From the NCBI GenBank assembly GCA_025997095.1, contig BNUD01000117.1, forward strand, positions 1 to 6,247: 6,247 bases of DNA, in the 5' to 3' direction. Position 1 is the first letter of the stretch. Each line of letters opens with the position of its first letter. The DNA is from Betaproteobacteria bacterium. GTDB lineage: Bacteria > Pseudomonadota > Gammaproteobacteria > Burkholderiales > Rhodocyclaceae. Of this stretch, positions 1-5,753 are shown in pieces. The notes below the pieces were generated by a model, which was not told the DNA's origin, did not search any database, and saw only the letters and a program-made list of their open reading frames with translations. The position numbers and the translations under genes are program-made.

Positions 1-127
1 CGACGGACTCAAATATGGCGTTGACATTGCAGGGTCATGATTGGTTTTCAGTGATGGCTTTACAGGACTAATTATACCGTAAATTATTGATTTTGTGGAT
101 TGTTTTTGCTAACTTAATGGTATTGAA
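1..127. other. AT-rich gene-free stretch
   Basis: This stretch is clearly richer in A and T than the rest of the window and holds no convincing gene. A short minus-strand reading frame begins with an ATG at 27-25 and stays open to the window edge (MSTPYLSPS). It has no Shine-Dalgarno sequence and is too short to judge. Together with the promoter candidate at 71-99 it could be the start of a leftward gene whose body lies outside the window. Confidence 0.4.
71..99 (-). promoter_or_regulatory. candidate sigma70 promoter, leftward
   Basis: On the minus strand there is a perfect TATAAT (76-71) preceded, after a 17-bp spacer, by TCCACA (99-94), which matches the TTGACA consensus at 4 of 6 positions. 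Spacing is ideal and the surroundings are AT-rich. It would fire out of the left edge, about 65 bp before the window ends. In AT-rich DNA a chance match is quite possible, so this stays a candidate. Confidence 0.3.
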
Positions 128-156
128 CGTAGCGCGGACATTTGGATGGATGAGCG

Positions 157-315
157 CGTAGCACGAACATGATGCAGGGTGAATGAGCGAAGCGTTATTC
201 ACCACCAAGCTTATGGTCGCGCGCAACTGCCCAATGGTGGAAGGCGCTGCGCTTTTGCCGTCGCTTCGCTTCGTCGAAACCCGCTGCCACCCTGCGGATG
301 TCCGCGCGACGCTTG
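157..315 (+). repeat. MITE-like palindromic repeat, left copy
   Basis: The element has imperfect terminal inverted repeats of about 24 bp. The left end at 157-181 reads CGTAGCACGAACAT then GCAGGGTG. The complement of 288-311 reads CGTCGCGCGGACAT then GCAGGGTG. A further partial copy of the end motif, CGTAGCGCGGACAT, lies at 128-141. Inside is a hairpin with 7-bp arms GGTGAAT (178-184) and ATTCACC (197-203). Positions 234-315 recur in inverted orientation at 1035-1119 beyond mdaB. No transposase is encoded, so the element would be non-autonomous. Its right end stops four bases past the mdaB stop codon. Confidence 0.65.
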
Positions 316-319
316 TTCA

Positions 320-901
320 TCAAGGAAAATTTTTAGCCAGATGCTGACGGTATTCCGCCATATAACGCGGAACATCGGGCATTTTGATGACATCATTGAC
401 GATAAAAGTGGGGAGCGCTTCCATGGCAAGGAACTGATTGGCTTTGTGGAACGGCAGGTAAACGCCGTCGACACCCGCGCCGTGGAAAAATTGCGCTTTA
501 TCCATAAAAGCCTCCATGGGCGCGTTCCAGGTCAGCGACAGCATGTATTTTTTACCCTGCAACAGACCGCCGGAACCGTATTTTTTTGAAGCGTCGGATC
601 GGGTGCGCCCATCGTCCGTGTAAAGCGAACCGTGACCTCCCGTAAACACATCGTCGATGTATTTTTTGACCGTCCAGGGCACGCCCATCCACCAACCCGG
701 CATCTGGTAAATCACCGCGTCGGCCCAGATGAATTTTGGGACTTCGACCTGAATGTCATAGCCGCTGTCGGCGCGGGTCACCTGAACCTCATGCCCCGTC
801 TCGCGCAGAAAACTTTCCGCGACTTCGGTCAGCGTGTCGTTAAGCTGGCCACCGGAGTGGGCGAATTTTTTTGCGCCGTTAATAATCAGAATCTTGCTCA
901 T
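320..901 (-). CDS. mdaB: MdaB-type NAD(P)H:quinone oxidoreductase
   Basis: This 193-residue protein is probably a cytoplasmic flavoprotein that reduces quinones by two electrons using NAD(P)H, which avoids semiquinone radicals and protects against oxidative stress. The flavodoxin-like fold is visible: an N-terminal beta strand runs into a flavin-phosphate loop (KILIINGAKKFAHSGG, residues 3-18). The family-typical MPGWWMGVPW follows at 68-77 and then KKYIDDVF at 79-86. The motif GKKYMLSLTWNAP lies at 116-128. Its length equals that of E. coli MdaB. The start is supported by AAAGG at 914-910 on the minus strand, eight bases before the ATG. The gene stands alone, divergent from the transporter operon and bracketed by inverted copies of one repeat. 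No clear terminator follows the stop. The family call is firm; the substrate is inferred from the family. Confidence 0.92.
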   Translation of the reverse strand: MSKILIINGAKKFAHSGGQLNDTLTEVAESFLRETGHEVQVTRADSGYDIQVEVPKFIWADAVIYQMPGWWMGVPWTVKKYIDDVFTGGHGSLYTDDGRTRSDASKKYGSGGLLQGKKYMLSLTWNAPMEAFMDKAQFFHGAGVDGVYLPFHKANQFLAMEALPTFIVNDVIKMPDVPRYMAEYRQHLAKNFP

Positions 902-937
902 GGATCACACCTTTCATTCCGTTTCTAAAATGCGGTA

Positions 938-959
938 GGGGCGGTTCGAGAACCGCCCC
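938..959. repeat. perfect 10-bp-arm palindrome upstream of mdaB
   Basis: GGGGCGGTTC (938-947) and GAACCGCCCC (950-959) form a perfect inverted repeat around the dinucleotide GA. A second smaller palindrome follows at once: GGCGCG TT CGCGCC (969-982). The first lies 37 bp upstream of the mdaB start, where its promoter or an operator would be expected. It may be a dispersed repeat, a regulator site or an RNA hairpin; the sequence does not decide between these. On the plus strand it is followed by only a four-T run, which is poor for a terminator. Confidence 0.7.
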
Positions 960-996
960 CGCTTTTGCGGCGCGTTCGCGCCAGTGATTTACGTTC

Positions 997-1030
997 GTCG
1001 GGATGCGCCGCTTTGCGGCTTTCCCGACCT
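997..1030 (+). repeat. REP-like stem-loop
   Basis: The outer arms are GTCGGGA (997-1003) and TCCCGAC (1022-1028). The inner arms are GCCGC (1007-1011) and GCGGC (1015-1019), closing a TTT loop, with unpaired bases between the two stems. The start GTCGGGATGCG and the end CCCGACCTAC have the same layout as enterobacterial REP sequences, which run from GCC-GATGCG to a GGCCTAC end with a bulged stem. This resemblance is by eye. Such elements are usually spread by a RAYT-type transposase encoded elsewhere, and none is in the window. Confidence 0.6.
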
Positions 1031-1034
1031 ACAG

Positions 1035-1119
1035 CAAGCGTAGCACGGATATCACATGTAGGGCGGCAGCGGGTTTCGACGAAGCGAAGCGACGGCAAAA
1101 GCGCAGCGCCTTTCACCAT
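1035..1119 (-). repeat. inverted half copy of the 157-315 repeat
   Basis: Positions 1065-1119 are the reverse complement of 234-288 with a single mismatch over 55 bases (1113 against 240). The match continues less exactly from 1064 to 1035 against 289-315, including the end motif CGTAGCACGGATAT. The other half of the left element (157-233), with its terminal repeat, is not recognisable here, so this copy is truncated or is a shorter variant. The two copies point in opposite directions on either side of mdaB. Confidence 0.85.
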
Positions 1120-1142
1120 GAACCGCCCGTGGGTTTGGTTCC

Positions 1143-1180
1143 GCGCGAAAAATCTTAAAACCGCCGGCGGGAACGCCGGC
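1143..1180 (-). terminator. possible intrinsic terminator or dispersed hairpin
   Basis: GCCGGCG (1163-1169) and CGCCGGC (1174-1180) form a perfect 7-bp stem with a four-base loop. On the minus strand the stem is followed by GG, then TTTTAAGATTTTT. That layout suits a Rho-independent terminator for transcripts coming from the right towards mdaB, although no minus-strand gene lies upstream to need one. It may equally be one more of the palindromes that fill this gap. Confidence 0.3.
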
Positions 1181-1186
1181 GCTCCC

Positions 1187-1218
1187 AGGTGGGCGGCATC
1201 GCAGATGCCGCCCTACCT
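1187..1218. repeat. palindrome upstream of transporter operon
   Basis: GGGCGGCATC (1191-1200) and GATGCCGCCC (1204-1213) pair perfectly over 10 bp around a GCA loop. With one bulged T at 1214 the stem extends by AGGT/ACCT to 1187-1218. It lies 123 bp before the first permease and has no following T run on either strand. The arm sequence GGGCGGCA also occurs at the start of the repeat core near 1061-1068, suggesting related origins. From 1219 to 1340 I see only weak promoter-like sequence. Confidence 0.6.
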
Positions 1219-1340
1219 TATTGCGTCAAGCAATGACAGAAAAATTCAGGCGATTGCCGGGTTGATCATCTCTGGTTCCCTGCAAATTTTTTCCGCATCC
1301 CGTTCCCTGACAGCGCATCCCTGATGTATAAACGCTCCTC

Positions 1341-2321
1341 ATGTTCGCTTACATTCTGCGCCGTCTCGTTTATGCCATTCCGATTCTGGTGGGGGTCAAT
1401 CTGTTGACCTTTGCCCTGTTTTTCATGGTCAACACGCCGGACGACATGGCGCGGATGCAGTTGGGGGTCAAGCGGGTGACGGCGGAAGCCATCGAAAAAT
1501 GGAAGGCGGAGCGCGGCTATGACCGTCCGCTCTTCTGGAACGGCGCGGCGGCGGGGGCGGGCAAGGCGACGGAGACCATCTTTTTTCAGAAATCGGCGCG
1601 CATGTTTCTGGGCGATTTCGGGCGCGCGGAAGACGGGCGCGACATCGCCCGCGAAATTTCGGCGCGCATGGGGCCATCGCTTGCCATTGCCGTGCCCACT
1701 TTTTTGCTGGGGCTGGGCGTGGCGGTGACGCTGGCGCTGATGCTCGCCTTTTTTCGGGCGACGGCGCTGGATTTCTGGGGGGTGGCGCTCTGCGTGCTGC
1801 TGATGTCCATTTCCGGTCTGTTTTACATCATCGGCGGGCAATTCGTGTTCGCCAAGGTCTGGCAACTCGTGCCCATTTCCGGTTTTGGCGAGGGGCTGGA
1901 TACATGGCGTTTTCTGGTGCTGCCGATAACGATTGGCGTGGTCGGCGGCATTGGCGCTTCCACCCGCTGGTATCGCACGCTGTTTCTGGAAGAAGTGAAC
2001 AAGGATTACGTGCGTACCGCCCGCGCCAAGGGCTTGCCGGAAACCGTGATCTTTTTCCGGCACATTCTCAAAAACGCCATGATTCCCATTCTGACCGGCG
2101 TGGTGGTGGTGATTCCGTCACTGTTCATGGGGTCGCTGCTCACCGAATCCTTTTTTGGCATTCCGGGGCTGGGCAGCTACACCATTGATGCCATTCAGTC
2201 GCAGGATTTTGCCGTGGTGCGCTCGATGGTGTTCATCGGTTCGGCGCTGTATATCATCGGGCTGATGCTGACCGATATTTCCTACACGCTGGTTGACCCG
2301 CGCATCCGGTTGTCATCATGA
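1341..2321 (+). CDS. DppB/OppB-type ABC importer permease
   Basis: This is one of two inner-membrane permeases of a peptide/nickel-class ABC importer (binding-protein-dependent transport family). It has 326 residues, the usual size. The N-terminus MFAYILRRLVYAIPILVGVNLLT is typical of DppB-like proteins, with a first membrane helix at about 10-30. A hydrophilic periplasmic stretch follows at about 31-110. Further helices lie near 114-138, 145-167, 190-208, 247-270 and 295-315. The cytoplasmic EAA loop that docks on the ATPase is at about 217-247, with YVRTARAKG at its heart. The end, DISYTLVDPRIR, is also a family hallmark. The start lacks a clear Shine-Dalgarno sequence, but the N-terminal match supports it. 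The stop overlaps the next start (ATGA). Substrate is unknown; peptides are the likeliest guess. Confidence 0.93.
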   Translation: MFAYILRRLVYAIPILVGVNLLTFALFFMVNTPDDMARMQLGVKRVTAEAIEKWKAERGYDRPLFWNGAAAGAGKATETIFFQKSARMFLGDFGRAEDGRDIAREISARMGPSLAIAVPTFLLGLGVAVTLALMLAFFRATALDFWGVALCVLLMSISGLFYIIGGQFVFAKVWQLVPISGFGEGLDTWRFLVLPITIGVVGGIGASTRWYRTLFLEEVNKDYVRTARAKGLPETVIFFRHILKNAMIPILTGVVVVIPSLFMGSLLTESFFGIPGLGSYTIDAIQSQDFAVVRSMVFIGSALYIIGLMLTDISYTLVDPRIRLSS

Positions 2322-3670
2322 GTTTTCAACCTGTCCTGTTGTGGTCTGATGTGCTGCTCTGGCTGCTGGTTTTCGCCGTGATCGGTCTTGGCGCGTATTC
2401 CGGTCGTGCCCGGCATCTGCGGCGGTCGTGGAAGCGACTGGGCAAGAGCAACGTCGCAACGGCTGCGGCGACCTTGCTGTGCGCCTTCCTGCTGGTCGGG
2501 CTGCTGGATTCCCTGCATTACCGCCAACGTCTGCCGGATGCGCCCGGTCAGAGCGAAGCCGTCTACGCGGTTGAGGCGCTATCGGCGCTGGACGGACTGC
2601 TCTCGCATCTGCGCGAGCATAACGAAAGAACCTACTCCGCGCCGCTTGCCGCGCGCGCCTTCGTGATGGAAACCGAAGAAACAACGGCGGGCGTGACGCG
2701 CGTTTATCCGCGTTTGCATTACGGCGGCGCGCATCTGGAAGATGAAAGCGGGAAGGCTATAGATGTCGCGCGACGCGCGCTGACGGGCGTTGGGCTTGCC
2801 TTGTTATGCACCGCTTTAGTGGCGGGCGTGGTTTTTCGACGTAAGCCTCAAAGTGACTTCGCCTGGCGCGGCGTTTTGTCTGCGCTTCTCGTTTTGTTTC
2901 TGGTCGCCTGCACCCTCTCCCAACTCGCTGGCGACTACCATGTTTTCGGCACCGACAAAGTAGGGCAGGACGTGCTCTATCAAACCCTGAAAAGCATCCG
3001 CACGGCGTTGGTGATTGGTTTGGTCACCACCTTGGTCATGCTGCCGCTGGCGGTGGCGTTGGGCATCGTTGCCGGTTACTTTCGCGGCTGGGCGGACGAC
3101 GTGATTCAGTACCTTTACACCGTGCTGAATTCCATCCCCGGCGTGCTGCTGATTGCCGCCTCCGTGTTGATGATGCAGGTCGTGATCGACACGCACCCGC
3201 AATGGTTTTCGACCTCGGCGGAACGCGCCGACCTGCGCCTCATCGCCCTGTGCGTCATTCTGGGCGTGACCAGTTGGACGGGGCTGGCGCGGCTCTTGCG
3301 CGGCGAAACGCTGAAATTACGGGAACTCGATTACATTCAGGCGGCGCGCGCCTTCGGCGTGTCTTCCGTGCGCGTCATCACCCGCCACATCCTGCCCAAT
3401 CTCATGCACATCGTCATCATTTCGCTGGTGATGGATTTTTCCGCGCTGGTGCTGGCGGAAGCCGTGCTCTCTTATATCGGCATCGGCGTTGACCCGTCCA
3501 TGCACAGTTTCGGTTCCATGATCAACAACGCCCGCATGGAACTCTCGCGCGAACCGGCGGTGTGGTGGTCGCTGGCGGCGGCCTTCTCCTTCATGCTCGT
3601 GCTGGTGCTGGCGGCAAACCTGTTTGCCGATGCCATGCGCGACGCGTTTGACCCGCGCCACGAAGGATGA
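2318..3670 (+). CDS. DppC/OppC-type ABC importer permease, long N-terminus
   Basis: This is the second permease of the importer, partner to the one at 1341-2321. Residues from about 205 to 450 form the classical DppC/OppC core. GTDKVGQDVLYQTLKSIRTAL (211-231) leads into helices near 226-254, 265-290, 305-328, 365-390 and 417-437. The EAA loop at 335-361 contains DYIQAARAFGVSS, and the C-terminus is NLFADAMRDAFDPR. The protein is 450 residues against about 300 in DppC. The extra N-terminal part has likely helices at 8-27, 46-66 and 154-173, with a hydrophilic segment at about 67-150 that is probably periplasmic. The start codon overlaps the upstream stop by 4 bp, indicating coupled translation. 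The family call is firm; the role of the extension is not known. Confidence 0.92.
   Translation: MSFQPVLLWSDVLLWLLVFAVIGLGAYSGRARHLRRSWKRLGKSNVATAAATLLCAFLLVGLLDSLHYRQRLPDAPGQSEAVYAVEALSALDGLLSHLREHNERTYSAPLAARAFVMETEETTAGVTRVYPRLHYGGAHLEDESGKAIDVARRALTGVGLALLCTALVAGVVFRRKPQSDFAWRGVLSALLVLFLVACTLSQLAGDYHVFGTDKVGQDVLYQTLKSIRTALVIGLVTTLVMLPLAVALGIVAGYFRGWADDVIQYLYTVLNSIPGVLLIAASVLMMQVVIDTHPQWFSTSAERADLRLIALCVILGVTSWTGLARLLRGETLKLRELDYIQAARAFGVSSVRVITRHILPNLMHIVIISLVMDFSALVLAEAVLSYIGIGVDPSMHSFGSMINNARMELSREPAVWWSLAAAFSFMLVLVLAANLFADAMRDAFDPRHEG
3663..3667 (+). promoter_or_regulatory. ribosome binding site fixing the ATPase start
   Basis: AAGGA lies seven bases before the ATG at 3675, four bases after the permease stop. 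The frame is open further upstream to an ATG at 3624, but that start sits inside the permease gene and has no comparable site. A third in-frame ATG at 3681 is possible but is more poorly spaced. The start at 3675 is therefore preferred. Confidence 0.7.
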
Positions 3671-3674
3671 GCGA

Positions 3675-5753
3675 ATGATCATGCCCAACCCTCATCCGTC
3701 ATCTGCCCCGCCCACAAAACCCCTGCTTGACGTGCGCGGTCTTGCCCTGAGTATCCGTCAGGAAAACGTGGGCTGGATTCCGGCAGTCAGCGACCTGAAT
3801 TTTACGATTGCGGCGGGCGAAACCTTTGCGCTGGTCGGCGAATCCGGCTGCGGCAAATCGTTGTCGGCGCTTGCGCTGATGCGCCTGTTGCCAGCGGGCG
3901 TACGCATTGAACGCGGCGAAGCGCATGTGCTGGATGAAGAAATCCTGCGCCTGTCCGAAGCCGAAATGCGGCAGCGGCGCGGGCGCGACATGGCGATGAT
4001 TTTTCAGGAACCTGCGACCAGCCTGAATCCCGTGCTCACCATCGGGCAGCAAATCGGCGAATCCCTGCAAACGCACCTGGGTGAACGCGGCCAACGCTTG
4101 CGCGAACACGCCGCCGAACTGCTCGCGCAGGTCGGCATTAACGACCCGTTGCGGCGTTTGTCCGAATACCCGTTCCAGCTTTCCGGCGGCATGAAACAGC
4201 GGGTGATGATTGCCATCGCCTTGGCCTCCTCGCCGCGCCTGTTGATTGCCGACGAACCCACCACCGCGCTGGATGTCACCGTGCAATCGCAGATTCTCGA
4301 CCTGCTGCAAAAATTGCAGGCGGAACGCGGCATGTCGCTCCTGCTCATCACGCACGATCTGGGCGTGGTGGCGCGCATGGCGGATCGGGTGGGCGTCATG
4401 TACGCCGGACAACTGGTGGAATGCGCCGCGCGCGCGGATTTTTTCAGCGCGCCGCGCCACCCCTACAGCCGGGCGCTCTTCGCCGCGCTGCCGGAAACCG
4501 CCAGAGCGGGCGAACGTCTCGCCGCGCTCCCCGGTCAGGTGCCCGCCTTTTCGGCGATGCCAAGCGGATGCCGTTTTGCGGGAAGGTGCGGGTCAGGTGA
4601 CAGGTTACAGGTGGCAGATGACCGTAAGCGGTGTTTGGAAGAAGCGCCTTTGCTGGAAGAGAGGGGTGATGGCGTTTGGGTGCGCTGCCATTTTCAGGGG
4701 ACGGGTGACAGGTGTCAGGTGGCAGACAATACGCGGCGCGACGCGCCGCAAGATGAACTGACACCTGACACCTGTCCCCTGCCACCTGAATTAGCGGTTC
4801 GCGGCTTAAAAATCCACTTCCCTATCCGAAAAGGCATCTTGCAACGTGTGGTCGGGCATGTGCGGGCGGTGGATGGCATCAGCCTCGCCCTGACGCCCGG
4901 GCGTACCTTGGCGCTGGTGGGCGAATCCGGTTGCGGCAAGACCACGGTCGGGCGCGCGTTGATGCGGATGCTGCCGATCACGGAGGGGGATCTGTTCTGG
5001 CAGGGGCAAGCCGTCGTCGCCCGCGATAAGGCGCAGGAAAAAATCCTGCGTCAGAGCCTGCAAATGGTCTTTCAGGACCCTTACGGCTCCCTGAACCCGC
5101 GCATGAGCGTGGGCGAAATTCTGCTGGAAGGCATGTTGGCGTTGGGCGCGGTACGCAAGGCGCAGGAAGGGCGCGAACGCGCCGCGACGCTTCTGGAGCA
5201 GGTCGGGCTGAAACCCGAAAGTCTTGACCGCTACCCGCATGAATTCTCCGGCGGTCAGCGTCAGCGCATCGCCATCGCGCGCGCGCTCGCCGTGTCGCCC
5301 CGCGTCATCATCTGCGACGAACCCACGTCCGCGCTTGACGTTTCCGTGCAGGCGCAAATTTTGAACCTGATGAAAGACCTGCAAAGCGGTTTGAACCTCG
5401 CCTATCTGTTCATCACCCACAATTTTGCCGTGGTCGAATATCTCGCGGAGGAGATTGCCGTGATGTATCTGGGGCGCATTGTCGAATCCGGCACGACCGC
5501 CGCCGTGCTGACTGCGCCCGCGCATCCCTACACCCAGGCGCTGCTCTCCGCCGTGCCGCGTATTGAAGGCGGGCGCGAAATCATCCGTCTGGCAGGCGAA
5601 ACGCCATCCCCTGCCCATCCGCCTGTCGGCTGCCATTTTCATCCGCGCTGCCCGCAGGCGACGCCGGAATGCAGGCAAAGCTATCCGCCCTCCACGTCGG
5701 TCGGAGAAGGGCACAGGGTCAACTGTTTTTTATATCAAGGAGCCAAAGTATGA
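3675..5753 (+). CDS. fused DppD-DppF-type ABC importer ATPase
   Basis: This 692-residue cytoplasmic protein carries both nucleotide-binding domains of the importer in one chain and powers the two permeases encoded just upstream. Domain 1 has Walker A GESGCGKS (55-62), Q-loop Q111, signature LSGGM (169-173), Walker B LLIADEP (189-195) and H227. Domain 2 has Walker A GESGCGKT (416-423), Q467, signature FSGGQ (524-528), Walker B VIICDEP (544-550) and H582. All catalytic motifs look intact. Each domain ends in the oligopeptide/dipeptide transporter C-terminal region, with four cysteines: C299, C305, C320, C338 and C653, C659, C666, C684. Published dipeptide and oligopeptide importer structures place an iron-sulfur cluster at such a motif; here that is inference. 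The oddity is short repeat DNA translated within the first cysteine motif and in the linker (residues about 306-315 and 341-373). Confidence 0.94.
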   Translation: MIMPNPHPSSAPPTKPLLDVRGLALSIRQENVGWIPAVSDLNFTIAAGETFALVGESGCGKSLSALALMRLLPAGVRIERGEAHVLDEEILRLSEAEMRQRRGRDMAMIFQEPATSLNPVLTIGQQIGESLQTHLGERGQRLREHAAELLAQVGINDPLRRLSEYPFQLSGGMKQRVMIAIALASSPRLLIADEPTTALDVTVQSQILDLLQKLQAERGMSLLLITHDLGVVARMADRVGVMYAGQLVECAARADFFSAPRHPYSRALFAALPETARAGERLAALPGQVPAFSAMPSGCRFAGRCGSGDRLQVADDRKRCLEEAPLLEERGDGVWVRCHFQGTGDRCQVADNTRRDAPQDELTPDTCPLPPELAVRGLKIHFPIRKGILQRVVGHVRAVDGISLALTPGRTLALVGESGCGKTTVGRALMRMLPITEGDLFWQGQAVVARDKAQEKILRQSLQMVFQDPYGSLNPRMSVGEILLEGMLALGAVRKAQEGRERAATLLEQVGLKPESLDRYPHEFSGGQRQRIAIARALAVSPRVIICDEPTSALDVSVQAQILNLMKDLQSGLNLAYLFITHNFAVVEYLAEEIAVMYLGRIVESGTTAAVLTAPAHPYTQALLSAVPRIEGGREIIRLAGETPSPAHPPVGCHFHPRCPQATPECRQSYPPSTSVGEGHRVNCFLYQGAKV
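4591..4617 (+). repeat. heptamer repeat block A, in frame in the ATPase
   Basis: After GGTC come three tandem 7-bp units, AGGTGAC, AGGTTAC and AGGTGGC, and then AG. The block encodes roughly residues 306-315 of the ATPase. It falls between C305 and C320, a spacing of 14 residues. The equivalent pair in the second domain (C659 and C666) is 6 apart. The excess of eight residues, or 24 bases, is close to the block's length, so it reads as an in-frame insertion. Confidence 0.75.
4695..4788. repeat. inverted heptamer blocks B and C, in frame in the ATPase
   Basis: Block B (4695-4725) reads AGGGGAC, GGGTGAC, AGGTGTC, AGGTGGC, AG. Block C (4788-4758, minus strand) reads AGGTGGC, AGGGGAC, AGGTGTC, AGGTGTC, AG. 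GACAGGTGTCAGGTGGCAG at 4707-4725 pairs with 4758-4776 at 18 of 19 positions. The loop contains a second perfect palindrome, GCGGCGCG A CGCGCCGC (4733-4749). The whole 94-bp unit is translated without a stop and provides most of the linker between the two ATPase domains (residues about 341-372). Its architecture recalls the palindromic elements inserted in frame in Rickettsia genes, but no sequence relation is claimed. Confidence 0.8.
5737..5742 (+). promoter_or_regulatory. ribosome binding site of the last gene
   Basis: AAGGAG lies seven bases before the ATG at 5750, inside the end of the ATPase gene. It selects this start over an in-frame ATG at 5669, which is buried in the ATPase coding sequence and has no such site. 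Confidence 0.75.

Noticed and set aside
21..49. Plus-strand TTGACA at 21-26 as a promoter
   Set aside because: The -35 hexamer is perfect, but nothing like a -10 box lies 16 to 18 bases downstream.
179..589. Plus-strand open frame of 136 codons
   Set aside because: It runs through the repeat and then antisense through mdaB. Its translation shows no domain, and mdaB on the other strand is a clear family member.
965..1324. Plus-strand open frame of 119 codons in the intergenic gap
   Set aside because: It is built from the REP-like stem-loop, the inverted repeat and two further palindromes, with no ribosome binding site or protein-like pattern.
1266..2063. Long minus-strand open frame of 265 codons opposite the first permease
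   Set aside because: It is a GC-rich antisense shadow, rich in histidine, arginine and glutamine, while the plus strand has full permease motifs.
3624..3674. Earlier ATPase start at 3624
   Set aside because: It would overlap the permease gene by 47 bases without a ribosome binding site, whereas 3675 has AAGGA at good spacing.
4591..4788. Heptamer blocks as a CRISPR array
   Set aside because: The units are 7 bp, tandem and partly inverted, with no spacers of regular length, and they lie within a coding frame.
4806..5714. Minus-strand open frame of 302 codons opposite the second ATPase domain
   Set aside because: It is antisense to intact Walker and signature motifs and has the usual low-complexity shadow composition.
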